Positions 46,430 to 56,602 of a DNA stretch of 64,000 bases are shown piece by piece. Position numbers and translations under genes: made by a program. Numbering within the stretch: the stretch's first letter is position 1; each line of letters starts with the position of its first letter. This DNA comes from Corynespora cassiicola (taxonomy: Eukaryota; Ascomycota; Dothideomycetes; Pleosporales; Corynesporascaceae), in the NCBI GenBank assembly GCA_022059125.1, contig JAEUWY010000002.1:1426001-1490000 (forward strand), given 5' to 3'. Under the pieces are notes generated by a model, which made no database searches, was not told the DNA's origin, and saw only the letters and a list, made by a program, of their open reading frames with translations.

Positions 46430-49400
46430 AGGAGCATTTCGGACCGCTTGACATACAGGCATGTTTTTCGGGCTTGGGGATTTAGAGTCACGGTGCTCGA
46501 GAGCTAATGGCGTTATGAGATATGACCGCTTGTCATCTCTTTTCTTTTGTTCCTTTCGCCTCTTGTATAATTCTTTGGCCCTCTGTATATAACAAATCAC
46601 TCGCTGGGTGCTGGCCTACAAACATGCTTTCTTTCATCCTTGAAACTCGTACCCTGCCACAAGGTGGCTGTGCACAGTAAGTCTCCTATCATGAGCAATC
46701 CCCTTTGGTCGTAACACGTACACCGTCGATATGTCTAGAGTCCATTTCACATTAGCTGTCGCTGAGTTTCATTGCAATACAACACATGGAACAAGAGTAC
46801 AAAGACCTCACTTTCTTATCAACTCAATAAATGGCCAGCCCGGCTGGGAACACTATAATCACTCATAGGATGCATAATTCTCAGCACTTCGATAATCTTG
46901 AGCTTGAGCTGATTCGGAATAATGGAGATATCTTTTGTATTGCAAACCCCGGTGTTTAGCAATGGACGTGTTCTTCCATATATTTGCTGAACAACTCAGA
47001 CTTCGATGGCGACTTCTGGAAAGACGTAGTAACTGGGGGACAGGAAGATCTGTATCACGTTTTGAAGATTGCGGGAAACTCATCTGAACGTTTAACGAAC
47101 CATGTTCACGCCTCAGATATATTCACTGCACATCACATCAGAATAGCGCCGGTACGATCGATAGAAGATATCAAAAGATCCTTTTTGGCTCTACCTAATA
47201 CGTATGTAGAAGTATCTCGACTGTAATATGAACGGCTTGAGTGTGTTTGCGGGAGATAAACATGGAGAGAGGGAGGGATAGGGTAGGTGTACGTGCTTAG
47301 ATCAGGGAAAAAGGGGAGGGGTGCAATAACAAATCCGACCAAACTATACCAAACGGAGGGGGAAAAAAACGGGGAAACGCTGCGTAACGGGCATGAGAAA
47401 AGTGTTATGCAGAGAGCGAGGAGAAGAAAGAAAAAAGCAAGAGAAGATGGAGTACGAAGAGGAAGAGGAGAAGTGCTCTAATCGCGCGAAGCCAGAACCG
47501 ACCTCCCACTCGAGAATTTTTTTGGGGGTGTGCCATCTCAAATACAAAAGCCACAAAACCAGAGTACCACGGGAAAACAACGCAGGAACAGATTGGAACA
47601 AACCAAATGAACGGGAGGAGAGGGTTTGAAGGGGAGGATGGGATTGGAGCTGCAAGCAAGCGCGCGCACACAACGCCCCAAGCCATACAGCACATTCCCA
47701 TCCTTCCATTTCTTCCCCCTCTTCCCCCTTCCGCCCAGTCATCCAAAAGGATTCCGAGAAACGGTCAAGGCTAACCGGACACCGAAACGAGGGAACAAGG
47801 AGCCAAAATCAAGACACCACGCAAACGCCGCACGCGGAATTGCGGTAACCAGCGAAACAAGCCACCCAATCACATCTCTCCGGGCGCGCAAGCCGTCTCG
47901 AAGCGACACACACGCAGCCCAAGAAAGAAAACACGAAAGGAGAATATCCGGCGGAGGGAAATGGCCAAGCCACGCAGCAGGAAGAAGAGAGGAGCGGGAG
48001 AAGGAGGGGAGGGGGGTTTAGGGCAGCAGGCGCGAGAGGAAGGAGCAGGCGCAACACGAAGCCTCCTCGCCAACCCAGCACATGCAGTTGACACCCAAAG
48101 ACTCAGACACAGACGCATAGCCCAAGCCACCGACGCAGACACCAGACAAGCACCACCCCAGTTCCTAGCCCTCGGGACTATAGAATAAAAGAGACAGTGG
48201 GATGGAGGGGGATGGGCACCAGACACAATCATCCAGCCCGGGACCCACATCGCACCCCACAACATCCATCGACCAGGCCAGACCCATGGAGGAGGGGGGA
48301 AGGAGGGACCGAGACAGACAGAGAGAAAAAAACCCGCATCCAAGGATCATGCAAAGGCAAGGAAGAGGGTAGGTAGGAAAACACGAAGCGGCAGGTCCTC
48401 GTTTCCGTCAACCGCCCAACGCTGCGCTGCGCTGCGCTGCGCTTTCTTCCCTGTCCGCCTATACCCTAGCAATAGCCGAGAAACAAGTCGTCACCCGTCT
48501 CCGTCTCCGTCTCCGTCCCCGTCCAGCACACGGCGCACAATGCACGACGCACACGCATACCCAAGTCGAGTCGCTGACCGACGGACGGCGACGAAATCGT
48601 CCGGCTGCACGGGATCGGGATGCTATTCAGGCGCAATCCATCTTCTCTTGTCTGTCCTTGGCCGAGGGGGAAAGAATTATTGGCTCGTCTCTTTTCGGTG
48701 CCATGTCGCCATCAGAGGCCGCGGATTGGGGGTTGGGTAACCTGGCAAGCCATTCGCCGTTCCGCACCGCGTCCCGCTTTCCGCGCTGGCTTGGTGCTTG
48801 CTGGTGCTGGTGCTGGTGCTGGTGGTGCTGGCTGCCCCGCCATTGAGAGGGAAAAAAAAAGACGTCCCACCTTGGTTGTGGAATCGGCATCTTCGATATC
48901 GGAGTCAGAATGAACAGAAAAAAGTAAAAATGAATAAAACATAAGGTAATAAAGGCTTGTTGTCGGAAGATAAAAAAAAAGCGCCCAGCTTTGCCTACGG
49001 GGGTTTCTCTGTGTCTCTTGCTCTGCTTTGCTTTCGTAGTAGTTAGGCTAAAATAAAACAATGCCGCTGCCCCGCATTTGCATGGCCTGCCTGATCTTTT
49101 TTTTTCTTGCTTGCTTTCTTTCCCTTGCTCTTTGTAGGTTCCCGTTGCTCTTCTGTTACTGTTTGTCCGCATTACCCTTGTCCCATCCCCTTTTTGTGCG
49201 AGCTTGCTCGGTGCAGCAATGTTTGAGGCGGGGTAGGGGGGTTAACTAGGACAAGGGAGTGGGAAAAAAAGAGGGCTGCATGGGTTTCGGCGGACTTCGG
49301 AGCGGGAGCTGGGGGCGATGCGGAACCAAAAATAATACTACTCTTCCCTGGCAATGATGCTGTTGCTGCTGCCACTAGAAGTGCTCAGCCTTTTTTTACT

Positions 49401-49529
49401 TCTTCTTTCTCCTCCTTGTGACGAGCAAAAAAAAAAAAATCTCCACATTGCATGCGCGCGTATCTTTGGCATAATAATATCAGTCATTGTCCCTTACGCG
49501 GCTCTTTCGGCAGTTTTTTTTTGGTGTGG
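46430..49529. other. 3.1-kb gap between converging genes, strand-asymmetric
   Basis: No supported gene. From about 47.3 to 48.4 kb the + strand is A/G/C-rich and T-poor; from about 48.6 to 49.5 kb it is T-rich with T runs of up to 9. The switch near 48.5 kb carries short tandem repeats (CTGCG units 48421-48442, CCGTCT units 48496-48525, GCTGGT units 48797-48829). An 80-codon open stretch at 46984-47226 (+) has mixed composition but no ATG and no recognised relative. Long 3' UTRs from both flanking genes are the simplest reading. Confidence 0.45.
48421..48525 (+). repeat. short tandem repeats (CTGCG)n and (CCGTCT)n
   Basis: About four CTGCG/GCTGC units followed 50 bases later by about four CCGTCT-type units, at the point where strand composition flips. 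Confidence 0.8.
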
Positions 49530-51141
49530 TCATTTGTGGTGGTGGTGCTCTGTACACGACCGCCGGACGACCCACTTCTCCCAGAATTTCCGCTGCGAAT
49601 AGGTAACCGCCACGCCGTCATCCCCTAGTGTTTCAGCACTGTCTGCGTGGCCATTGCAATTACACCACGGCACTGAGGCTGGGGTGTCGGGTGAGAGTGG
49701 GGGAAAGTGCAAGTTGCCCCCCTGTTCCGGCTCTTCTGTGCCAATGTCTGAGTCGGACTCGTCCAGAGACCCGTCGCTGTCGTCGTCGCCTATGTGGTTG
49801 TCTTGAAACGCCATTTCGTCCTCTTCATCTTCATGTGTTGACCAAGGGTCGCTCTCGTCGTCGCTATCGCTCCCTATGGGGTATTCGTCGGGGACTTCGG
49901 CTCCTAGCACCCACTGGTCGTCGAAGTGCTTTTCGTAATCGATTCTTCGTAAGCTCACCCAATCTAATCTCACCATATCCTCTCGCAGGAAGGCTAGAAT
50001 GTCCTTCCACCGGCTCCCGTCTCTTAGCAAGACGTCTCTTAATCTCAATCCACGTAGCTTCTCTCGGTGCCTGCGGGCCAACGCAATGATTTCGTCTGCG
50101 TCGAGTCTCCATGCTTGGATGCCAAAAGCAAGCAGCTTGTCCCATTTTACATTGTGAAAAATCTCTTCTAGTTTTAGGCTTAACGGCCTATGCGACGGGA
50201 AACCGATGTGTACTGCTTGCATGTTTTTGGCGGCGCTGAAGACAACCTTTGATAGGGTGGACAACTCCCTCATGCGGTTGTCCAAGTCGGTACCGTCGTC
50301 AAAGTGGAGTTCGAGGCATGTTAATCGCTCTGCGAGGACGTTCAGGGTGGTCGGTGGGTCATTTACGGCGCCTAACGCGCTCTGTGGGCTTAGCATGGGC
50401 GACGAGAATCGCGAGCAGGGAGATCTCGATGCGAGCAGGGCCGCTCCGATGGTTTTGGTGGAATGGGAGCAAGCCGGAGGCCATTTCAGCTCAACCAGCT
50501 GATTGAGCTGGTCGTACTGGCGAATGTAAGAAATGAGCATGGCATCCTCGTTGTCTTGCAGGCGCAGTATCTGCACGTGTTGCAGCGAAGTAAAAGCGGA
50601 AATGGCCTTGTTCAGTACGCGTACATCCTCCTGTGTCTGCACGATTTCCTTTTGCTCTTTCACCTTGCGTATGAAATTCCTGACGTCCAGCGGACCCAAG
50701 CTCTCGGGAAGGGTGGGCAGCAATTCGTGCACGCGTTCTCGTCCTATGACCTCGTTAGTCATGCGTGCAACTTCCGGAACGGGAAGCGGGAGAGAGAGAA
50801 CCCTCAACGTAGAAGAACGGCACCATGTAGCTGAATTTCTTGACATGTTTGGCGAGATGCTCCTGGCCGGCGATGTTCTCGAGTCGCTTCAGGCCCTTTC
50901 TCGAAAACCTGGTGGTCACCCGAGAAAACTGGTGGAGTGCGCCCAGATCCGAGAACCTCTTGCACGTGAGCCGGAAGCTTGCAATGTTCTGGGCCTGATC
51001 CCGGTCCGGGGGTGGAGGGGGTTTGAAACTCTCCTGCGAGAGGTAGGCGCGGCGATCGAGGCTGATGAGCTTCTCCGGGTCGGATTCAATGTGGTCGAGT
51101 ATCTCTCGAAGGAGCTCGTTGGACAAAGCGAGAATGCCCAT
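49530..51141 (-). CDS. F-box-like protein
   Basis: Probable substrate adaptor of an SCF ubiquitin ligase. Exons 51141-50802 and 50743-49530 give 517 residues. The N-terminus 'MGILALSNELLREILDHIES' is the first half of an F-box (L..P-type motif with Ser for Pro), followed by 'NIASFRLTCKRFSDLGALHQ', its second half, after a Pro-rich insert. Residues about 120-370 contain spaced Leu-rich segments ('LTCLELHFDDGTDLDNRM', 'LRGLRLRDVLLRDGSRWKD'), compatible with degenerate leucine-rich repeats. The C-terminal about 110 residues are very acidic (DDDSDGSLDESDSD). The intron has a weak GTTCTC donor but a good ACTAAC branch site and keeps phase; nearer joins would make introns of only 31-38 nt. F-box class is clear, the substrate unknown. 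Confidence 0.72.
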
Positions 51142-52574
51142 GGCGCGGCAAGGATGGCATTTACCGGCGGGCCAGAGCAAAATTTGAGTGACGTCTTGAG
51201 ATGGAGAGACGAGCGCGGACCGCACCCACGCAGTAGATATATGCTAGGGCAAAAAGGATCGGGCCGGGCGGCGTGGTTGCAGCAGTGGCGGGAAGGACAG
51301 TGATAGCGGTGGACTCAGCTGGCGGCGTCTTGTTGTTGACGGATGGCGATACTCGGGGACTTTGGGCTCTCGAGCATCCGGAGGGGCACAGTAAGGAGAA
51401 TAAAAGGCCCTGGAGCAAACGGAGCTGCGGGCTGTAGCATGACCTCTTCCTCCAGCGGTCAGCTAAGCGTTGATTGAAGGTGTGAAGGACTACTGGACAC
51501 GGTTTGGACCAGGAAACCTGCACTTCTGCGCATCCAAGACGGCCTAGCAGCTGCAGCAAGGGCCTGGCAGCCAATCGTCGACGGCACGCTTTTCGGTTTG
51601 CGGGATAGTGCTCACATGACTGAAAGTTCATGCAGAGGATTGAGCGGGAAGAGATGGCTCCTCCCGAGCGAAAACACCTCGATTCATTGCTTGACACCGC
51701 AGTGCTCCGCCCAGGGGTGGGTCGAGATATCGTGCTCTGATTTGTGCTACAGTCGCTGCTCCCCACATGCGGCCACGGCCCTCGAATCACGGCGGGACGT
51801 CTCGATGCGTTGCCAGCGAAGCATGCAGCAGACAAGCGCCTGGGACTCCAATCGGCCTCATACAACAATCGACGGTGTCATACCGGCAGCCGTGCACTTG
51901 GGATTGCGTGCACCAGCCGAGCGCAGCGGCCTGGTGACGACACAGAGCCTTGGAGGGCTGAAACGTGTAGCATGGCGGGTCTCAGCATCAAGCCCGCTGT
52001 CATTTGATGTGCAGGCATCCGCTGCTGTCTTGGGCACCAGAAGGGGCCATCTGCTTGCTGTCGCTGATTGCCTGCATACAATGATGCTGCCGTAGCCCGA
52101 CCATCGGTCTGCCCCTCCCCGCACCCCAGGCCCTCGCTGAGAAGAGTGTTGCGCAGTGAAGGATCGCTGGGAGTGCATGCCACCGTCATGCCCTCAGTCG
52201 ACGGCACGCGATATGGGTGACCTGACGCAATCCGGCTGCCACCAGACCGCCCGCAGACCGTCCGCCGCCCTCCCGCGGCCCTGACGAGAGGCGCCGCCCG
52301 CTTGGTATCGTCCCACTCCCTGCACCCAAGCACTATACTTACCTCTTCCATCTGCGGATCCAAGGGCAGTTGTGCCGCATGAGGGCACATGGTGGCCCAT
52401 GATCGTCGCACGGAAACAAACCCCGGACGATCTCTAGAACATCCGGGCTGAGCTATCGACTTCTAACTCGACAACCTCAACTCCTGTCCATGACGTTGTC
52501 TCATCCTCTACACGCAGGGCGAGCACGGCAGCGGCGGTGCATGCATGATGCCGCCCGTGGCTGTCGGGCGTATA
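51142..52574. other. intergenic
   Basis: 1433 bases between the F-box gene start and the next minus-strand gene's stop. ORFs of up to 177 codons on both strands have no recognisable product and overlap each other. No RNA gene or repeat seen. Confidence 0.45.
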
Positions 52575-53822
52575 TTAGGCACTGGCCCTGTCCCGGGCAC
52601 GCTCCGCTCGCATTCGTCGAATTTCTGTGCTGCTCAACTTACTTTGAAACGTCTCGTCGACGCTTTCCTCTTCGCTGGCATCGAGGACGGCCACTTCGAA
52701 CACGTCCAGCGGACCCCAGCCCTTCTCGGCCCGCCTTGTGTTGACGGCATTGCCGCCGCTGCGCGTCTCGAGCGAGATGACCAGCGCAGAGATGGACTCG
52801 TCGGTGATGGTGGGCCCAAACGGGTCCCATATCTCGACGTACTTGATGGTCAGGCCCGAGGGGTAGGTGACATGGACGGCATGCCCGTTGGGGCCTGGCT
52901 CTGTGATTTCGTCGACGCGCACCCTGGAGTCGTCGGGGGGTCCGAAGTAGATGAGCGAGGATAGGAAGGCATGCACGGCGCGCTGGCGGTCATGCCAGCT
53001 CTCGAGGTACTCTGCGTGCTTCTTGTTCTTGAGGAGGGCGTCGCCCGTGATGCCGACGGTGAGGGTGAGGGTGGGGGCGGTCGGGGCCTGGTCGTCAGTT
53101 GCGGAGGGGCTGCGGGCGAGCACAAAGGCGAACATGGTTAGCAGCAGCTTGTGGCCGGTGTGGAGATGGTCAAAGGTGCCCCCAACGGCCACGGAGCGAT
53201 GGCTTGTCAGTGCACTTGCCTGTTCGGCGGGCGGCGCATCAGATGGCGGGGCCGCGACCTGGACGATGCCCCCACGCAGGCGCTTGACGGGCGTGCTGGC
53301 GGCGGCGGCGGGCGGCGACAGGCGCAGGAAGTTGTTCAGCAAGGCTGCCCCCCCCTCGCTCTCAATGGCATAGAGCGTGTCCCAGGAGCGGTGGCCGCGG
53401 GCCAGCGTATGCAGGTCGACGGCCGGGCCCTGGGCCTCCTGGTCGGGGGTTGGGTCCTGGGGCGGCTGCGTCAAGCTGCCGTCGCGCGGGTAGGCCACCA
53501 GGACAATGCGTGCGTCGACGCCGTCTGCGTCCTCGGTGTCGATTGCCTCGTTGGCGGCAATGACGCACACCAGCTTGTACAGGTCGGCCACCAGGCCGTG
53601 GGTGGTTGCATAGAGCGGCCCCCGTGGCGCGCCCAGCTGGCCATACAGGTGCGGACACGGCAATGCAATGTCCAGGGCCGTGGCCTGCGACGGCCTGCGC
53701 GGCGACCTGGCGAGCTCTCGGAGCGCGGTGAACAGCGGCGCATGGTAGGCGGCCTTGAGCGCAGCATACGACGGCGGCGCGGGCGGGGGCGGGAGCAGCA
53801 GCAGGGCGCGGTGGGGGGGCAT
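52575..53822 (-). CDS. CAB4: phosphopantetheine adenylyltransferase (Cab4-like)
   Basis: Coenzyme A biosynthesis enzyme that transfers AMP from ATP to 4'-phosphopantetheine to give dephospho-CoA. Single exon of 415 residues from the ATG at 53822. An open frame extends upstream but is Pro/Arg-rich low-complexity and overlaps the promoter, so it is not used. The N-terminal about 190 residues are variable. The nucleotidyltransferase domain starts at about residue 218 with 'VAVGGTFDHLHTGHKLLL', containing the T/HxGH ATP-binding motif, then 'LTVGITGDALLKNKKHAEYL'. The 'SKLSSTEIRRMRAERARD' tail contains the SST-x-IR motif. Lengths and motifs fit fungal Cab4. It is divergent from the WD40 gene with 347 bases between starts. 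Confidence 0.9.
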   Translation of the reverse strand: MPPHRALLLLPPPPAPPSYAALKAAYHAPLFTALRELARSPRRPSQATALDIALPCPHLYGQLGAPRGPLYATTHGLVADLYKLVCVIAANEAIDTEDADGVDARIVLVAYPRDGSLTQPPQDPTPDQEAQGPAVDLHTLARGHRSWDTLYAIESEGGAALLNNFLRLSPPAAAASTPVKRLRGGIVQVAAPPSDAPPAEQASALTSHRSVAVGGTFDHLHTGHKLLLTMFAFVLARSPSATDDQAPTAPTLTLTVGITGDALLKNKKHAEYLESWHDRQRAVHAFLSSLIYFGPPDDSRVRVDEITEPGPNGHAVHVTYPSGLTIKYVEIWDPFGPTITDESISALVISLETRSGGNAVNTRRAEKGWGPLDVFEVAVLDASEEESVDETFQSKLSSTEIRRMRAERARDRASA

Positions 53823-54169
53823 GGCTGGAGCTGGTGGCGATGGTCGTGCTACGGGGGCGCGTCGAGGGGAGCAGAGGCGGGCAATGGCAGGCGTGCGGAC
53901 GGAGGGCATGCGTGGAGGGAGGTGGTGCCTGGCAGCTGGGAGGCAGCTGGGAGGCAGCTGGAGCCCTGGGGCCCTGGAGCCCTGGAGCCCCAAGCCCTCC
54001 AGTACCGCCCTGGCCTGGAGGGGTCGTCGGGCGCGCCGAAGTGGCCCCGAGCCCCAGAAACACCATGGGCGATGCGCCCTCTCCTGCCCACGCCGCTCCG
54101 CGCCTGCACTCGCACCCGTGGACTCTCTCCTTGCCCAGGCGACCAGGGCTGCCTCCCCAGCCGGTCACG
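53823..54169. promoter_or_regulatory. bidirectional promoter CAB4 / WD40 gene
   Basis: 347 bases between divergent start codons, GC-rich, with about three copies of GGCAGCTGGGA (53931-53961) followed by three GCCCTGGAG-type units (53962-53992). Open frames cross it on both strands only because stops are rare. Promoter role inferred from position. Confidence 0.5.
53931..53992 (+). repeat. two adjacent short tandem repeats
   Basis: Three GGCAGCTGGGA-type units followed by three GCCCTGGAG-type units in the short divergent promoter of CAB4 and the WD40 gene. Confidence 0.85.
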
Positions 54170-56602
54170 ATGCCGTTCCACCAGCACCACTCGCAGAATG
54201 CGCAGAACACGCCCGCCGCCGGCATCTTCCAGGCGGTGCAGACATTGGGCTCCATAGGCGCGCCCGCGGGCAACCTGCGCGCAGCGACGTCTGGCACCAC
54301 CAACGCCGGCACCGACGCCCTCCTGCCGGGCAGCGGCAATGCCCCAGGCCTTCAGTCGCCCGCCGGGCTCGCTGGAGGCGGCCAGACAGCGCCGCCAGCC
54401 GCCGCGGGCCTGCCCGGTCCTGGCGCTCCACAGCAACCGTCGACCAACTCGTTCGAGGCTGCCCGCCGCGCTCCTGCGCTAGGCCGAGCCCCCGAGGAAC
54501 TGCATATATCATCGAACCAGCCCCCCATGGGCCAGCACCTGTCGTCGTCGCAGCCGTCGGCCGCACCGCAACCGCACCAGCAGCAGCCGCAACCCTCGCA
54601 GCAGCACCAGCAGCACCAGCAGCAGCACCAGCCCCCGCCCGCCCAGCAGCACTTGTACGGCTCGCCCGACCAGTACTCGGCTGCCTCAGCGCCCAATATC
54701 AGTCTCCACCAGGCCACCCCCCAGACCGCGCAGTACCCCAATGCACCTGCTGCCAACACCGCAAACGTCCCCGGAAGCTTGCAACCAGCCGGCGGCAACG
54801 CGCAGCAGCAGCGCCCCCAGCCCACCACGTCCTACACGGCGCCCTCGACGGTGCCCACCATGCCCCAGATCAACACCAACGCCCAGCAGTACACGCTGCC
54901 CACGCGCTCCAACACCATGAACCAGGCCCAGCACTCCTCCCACGCCTACTCGCGCTCGAGTCCCGCCGGCCTGGGCCCCGACCAGAAGTACATTCCTTTT
55001 TCCAATACTCCTGATCAGCAGCAGCAGCAGCCGCCGCCGCAGCAGCCCAAGTACGCCGCCGGCACCCCCGCCCAAAAGTACTATCCCTCGACGCCCTCTG
55101 GCGCTGCCTCCAATTCCCCCCTGGGCCTGGCTGACATCAGGCCTCGCGCAAACTCGAGCATGCAGGACGAGGGCCTCGGGGCCGGCGCGCTGTTCCATGA
55201 CAGCGAGCGCACCCCCTCCAACAGCAGCTACCTGGCACCGTGGGCCGCCTACGCCTTCGATTGGTGCAAGTGGAATGTGCATGGCGGCAACAGCGCTGGT
55301 AAGATGGCCATTGGCAGCTATCTCGAGGATACCCACAATTTTGTGAGTTTGTTGTTTTTAAACCCCCCCGCCCCTCCGTGCTTTACTGAACGCCCGCAGA
55401 TTCAAATTCTCGACACCCACATTTCCCCGCAAGAAAACCCCCCACCTGGCGCTCCTGCCTACGGCCTCGAGTACACCCGCGTCGCGGAAGCCACCTGCTC
55501 CTATCCTGTGACCCGCATCCTGTGGGAGCCTCCCTCGTCGCAGAAGCAGTCCACCGACCTCCTTGCTACATCGGGTGACCACCTGCGACTATGGTCTCTC
55601 CCCCAAGCACCCGCCTCCAATGTGAGCAACACGATATCGCGCACCTCATCGGTCAACACCCGCGATCCTCCGCCGCAGAAGCTCACGCCCCTCGCCTTGC
55701 TCTCCAACTCCAAGACCCCGGAGCACACCGCACCGCTCACGTCGCTTGACTGGAACACAATGTCGCCCAAGTTGATCATTACCTCGAGCATAGACACAAC
55801 ATGCACCATCTGGGACATCCCGACGCTGACCGCAAAGACGCAGCTGATTGCACACGACAAAGAGGTCTTTGATGTGCGCTTCTGCGCGGGCAGCGTAGAC
55901 GTGTTCGTCAGCTGTGGTGCTGACGGCAGCGTCCGCATGTTCGATCTGCGTAGTTTGGAGCACAGCACCATCATCTACGAACCCTCGGAGAAGACGCCAG
56001 GAGACAAAGGTTTGTCCACAGGGACGACTACTACCCGGGTCGACAATACTAATTTTGCAGCAGGCTCGCCTGGCCGAATTTCCCCAACAAAGGCCCAGCA
56101 GACCATGTCTTACGCGCCCCCGCTCTTGCGTCTTGCCGCATCCCCCCACGATTCCCATTTGCTAGCTACGTTTGCCGCTGATTCTTCTTTGATCCGTATT
56201 CTTGACGTCCGACAACCCGGGCAAGCCCTGCTCGAGCTCCGCGGCCATTCCGCCCCTGTGAACTGCATAGAATGGAACCCGGCCCGGCGAGGCATGCTCG
56301 CATCTGGTGGAGACGACTCCCTCGTTCTCATCTGGGACCTGCTGCACTCACAGAATGGTGCCGTGATCAACGGCGACACGCCCGGCGCCACCCAGCCCCC
56401 CACTCCGGCGAGTGCCCATCCCCCCAATGGAGGCGCGCAGAACCCGGGTGGAACCATGGGTCAGAAGGGCCCTTACGCGAGCTGGAGGTGCGACTACGAA
56501 GTCGCCAACATCAGCTGGGCACCGCAGAGCGCTCTGACTGGACAGGGCGGGGAATGGGTTGGCGTGAGTGGCGGACGGGGCGTATGGGGTGTCAAGTTAT
56601 GA
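54170..56602 (+). CDS. WD40 protein of the WDR68/DCAF7 (An11/TTG1) family
   Basis: Scaffold WD40 protein; animal WDR68/DCAF7 binds DYRK kinases and a Cul4 ligase. Exons 54170-55342, 55400-56009, 56061-56602 give 774 residues. The first about 370 residues are a low-complexity Gln/Pro/Ala extension (QQHQQHQQQHQ) not found in animal relatives, which have about 340 residues. The conserved part begins 'YAFDWCKWNVHGGNSAGKMA' and 'GSYLEDTHNFIQILDT' (across the first junction). WD units include 'TSLDWNTMSPKLIITSSIDT' with CTIWDIP, 'VFVSCGADGSVRMFDLRSL' and 'GHSAPVNCIEWNPARRGMLA' with DDSLVLIWDL. Both introns (57 and 51 nt) are in phase and stop-free, so unspliced RNA would also be open; family alignment supports splicing. 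Start 54170 is chosen as the first ATG after the GC-rich leader; 54064 is also in frame. Confidence 0.85.
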   Translation: MPFHQHHSQNAQNTPAAGIFQAVQTLGSIGAPAGNLRAATSGTTNAGTDALLPGSGNAPGLQSPAGLAGGGQTAPPAAAGLPGPGAPQQPSTNSFEAARRAPALGRAPEELHISSNQPPMGQHLSSSQPSAAPQPHQQQPQPSQQHQQHQQQHQPPPAQQHLYGSPDQYSAASAPNISLHQATPQTAQYPNAPAANTANVPGSLQPAGGNAQQQRPQPTTSYTAPSTVPTMPQINTNAQQYTLPTRSNTMNQAQHSSHAYSRSSPAGLGPDQKYIPFSNTPDQQQQQPPPQQPKYAAGTPAQKYYPSTPSGAASNSPLGLADIRPRANSSMQDEGLGAGALFHDSERTPSNSSYLAPWAAYAFDWCKWNVHGGNSAGKMAIGSYLEDTHNFVSLLFLNPPAPPCFTERPQIQILDTHISPQENPPPGAPAYGLEYTRVAEATCSYPVTRILWEPPSSQKQSTDLLATSGDHLRLWSLPQAPASNVSNTISRTSSVNTRDPPPQKLTPLALLSNSKTPEHTAPLTSLDWNTMSPKLIITSSIDTTCTIWDIPTLTAKTQLIAHDKEVFDVRFCAGSVDVFVSCGADGSVRMFDLRSLEHSTIIYEPSEKTPGDKGLSTGTTTTRVDNTNFAAGSPGRISPTKAQQTMSYAPPLLRLAASPHDSHLLATFAADSSLIRILDVRQPGQALLELRGHSAPVNCIEWNPARRGMLASGGDDSLVLIWDLLHSQNGAVINGDTPGATQPPTPASAHPPNGGAQNPGGTMGQKGPYASWRCDYEVANISWAPQSALTGQGGEWVGVSGGRGVWGVKL

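Noticed and set aside
46984..47226. 80-codon + strand open stretch
   Set aside because: No ATG start, no splice partner seen and no recognised protein; listed only as part of the gap.
53151..55014. Long + strand ORFs over CAB4 and the WD40 gene start
   Set aside because: Arg/Pro/Ala-rich frames in very GC-rich DNA, antisense to or out of frame with clear genes.
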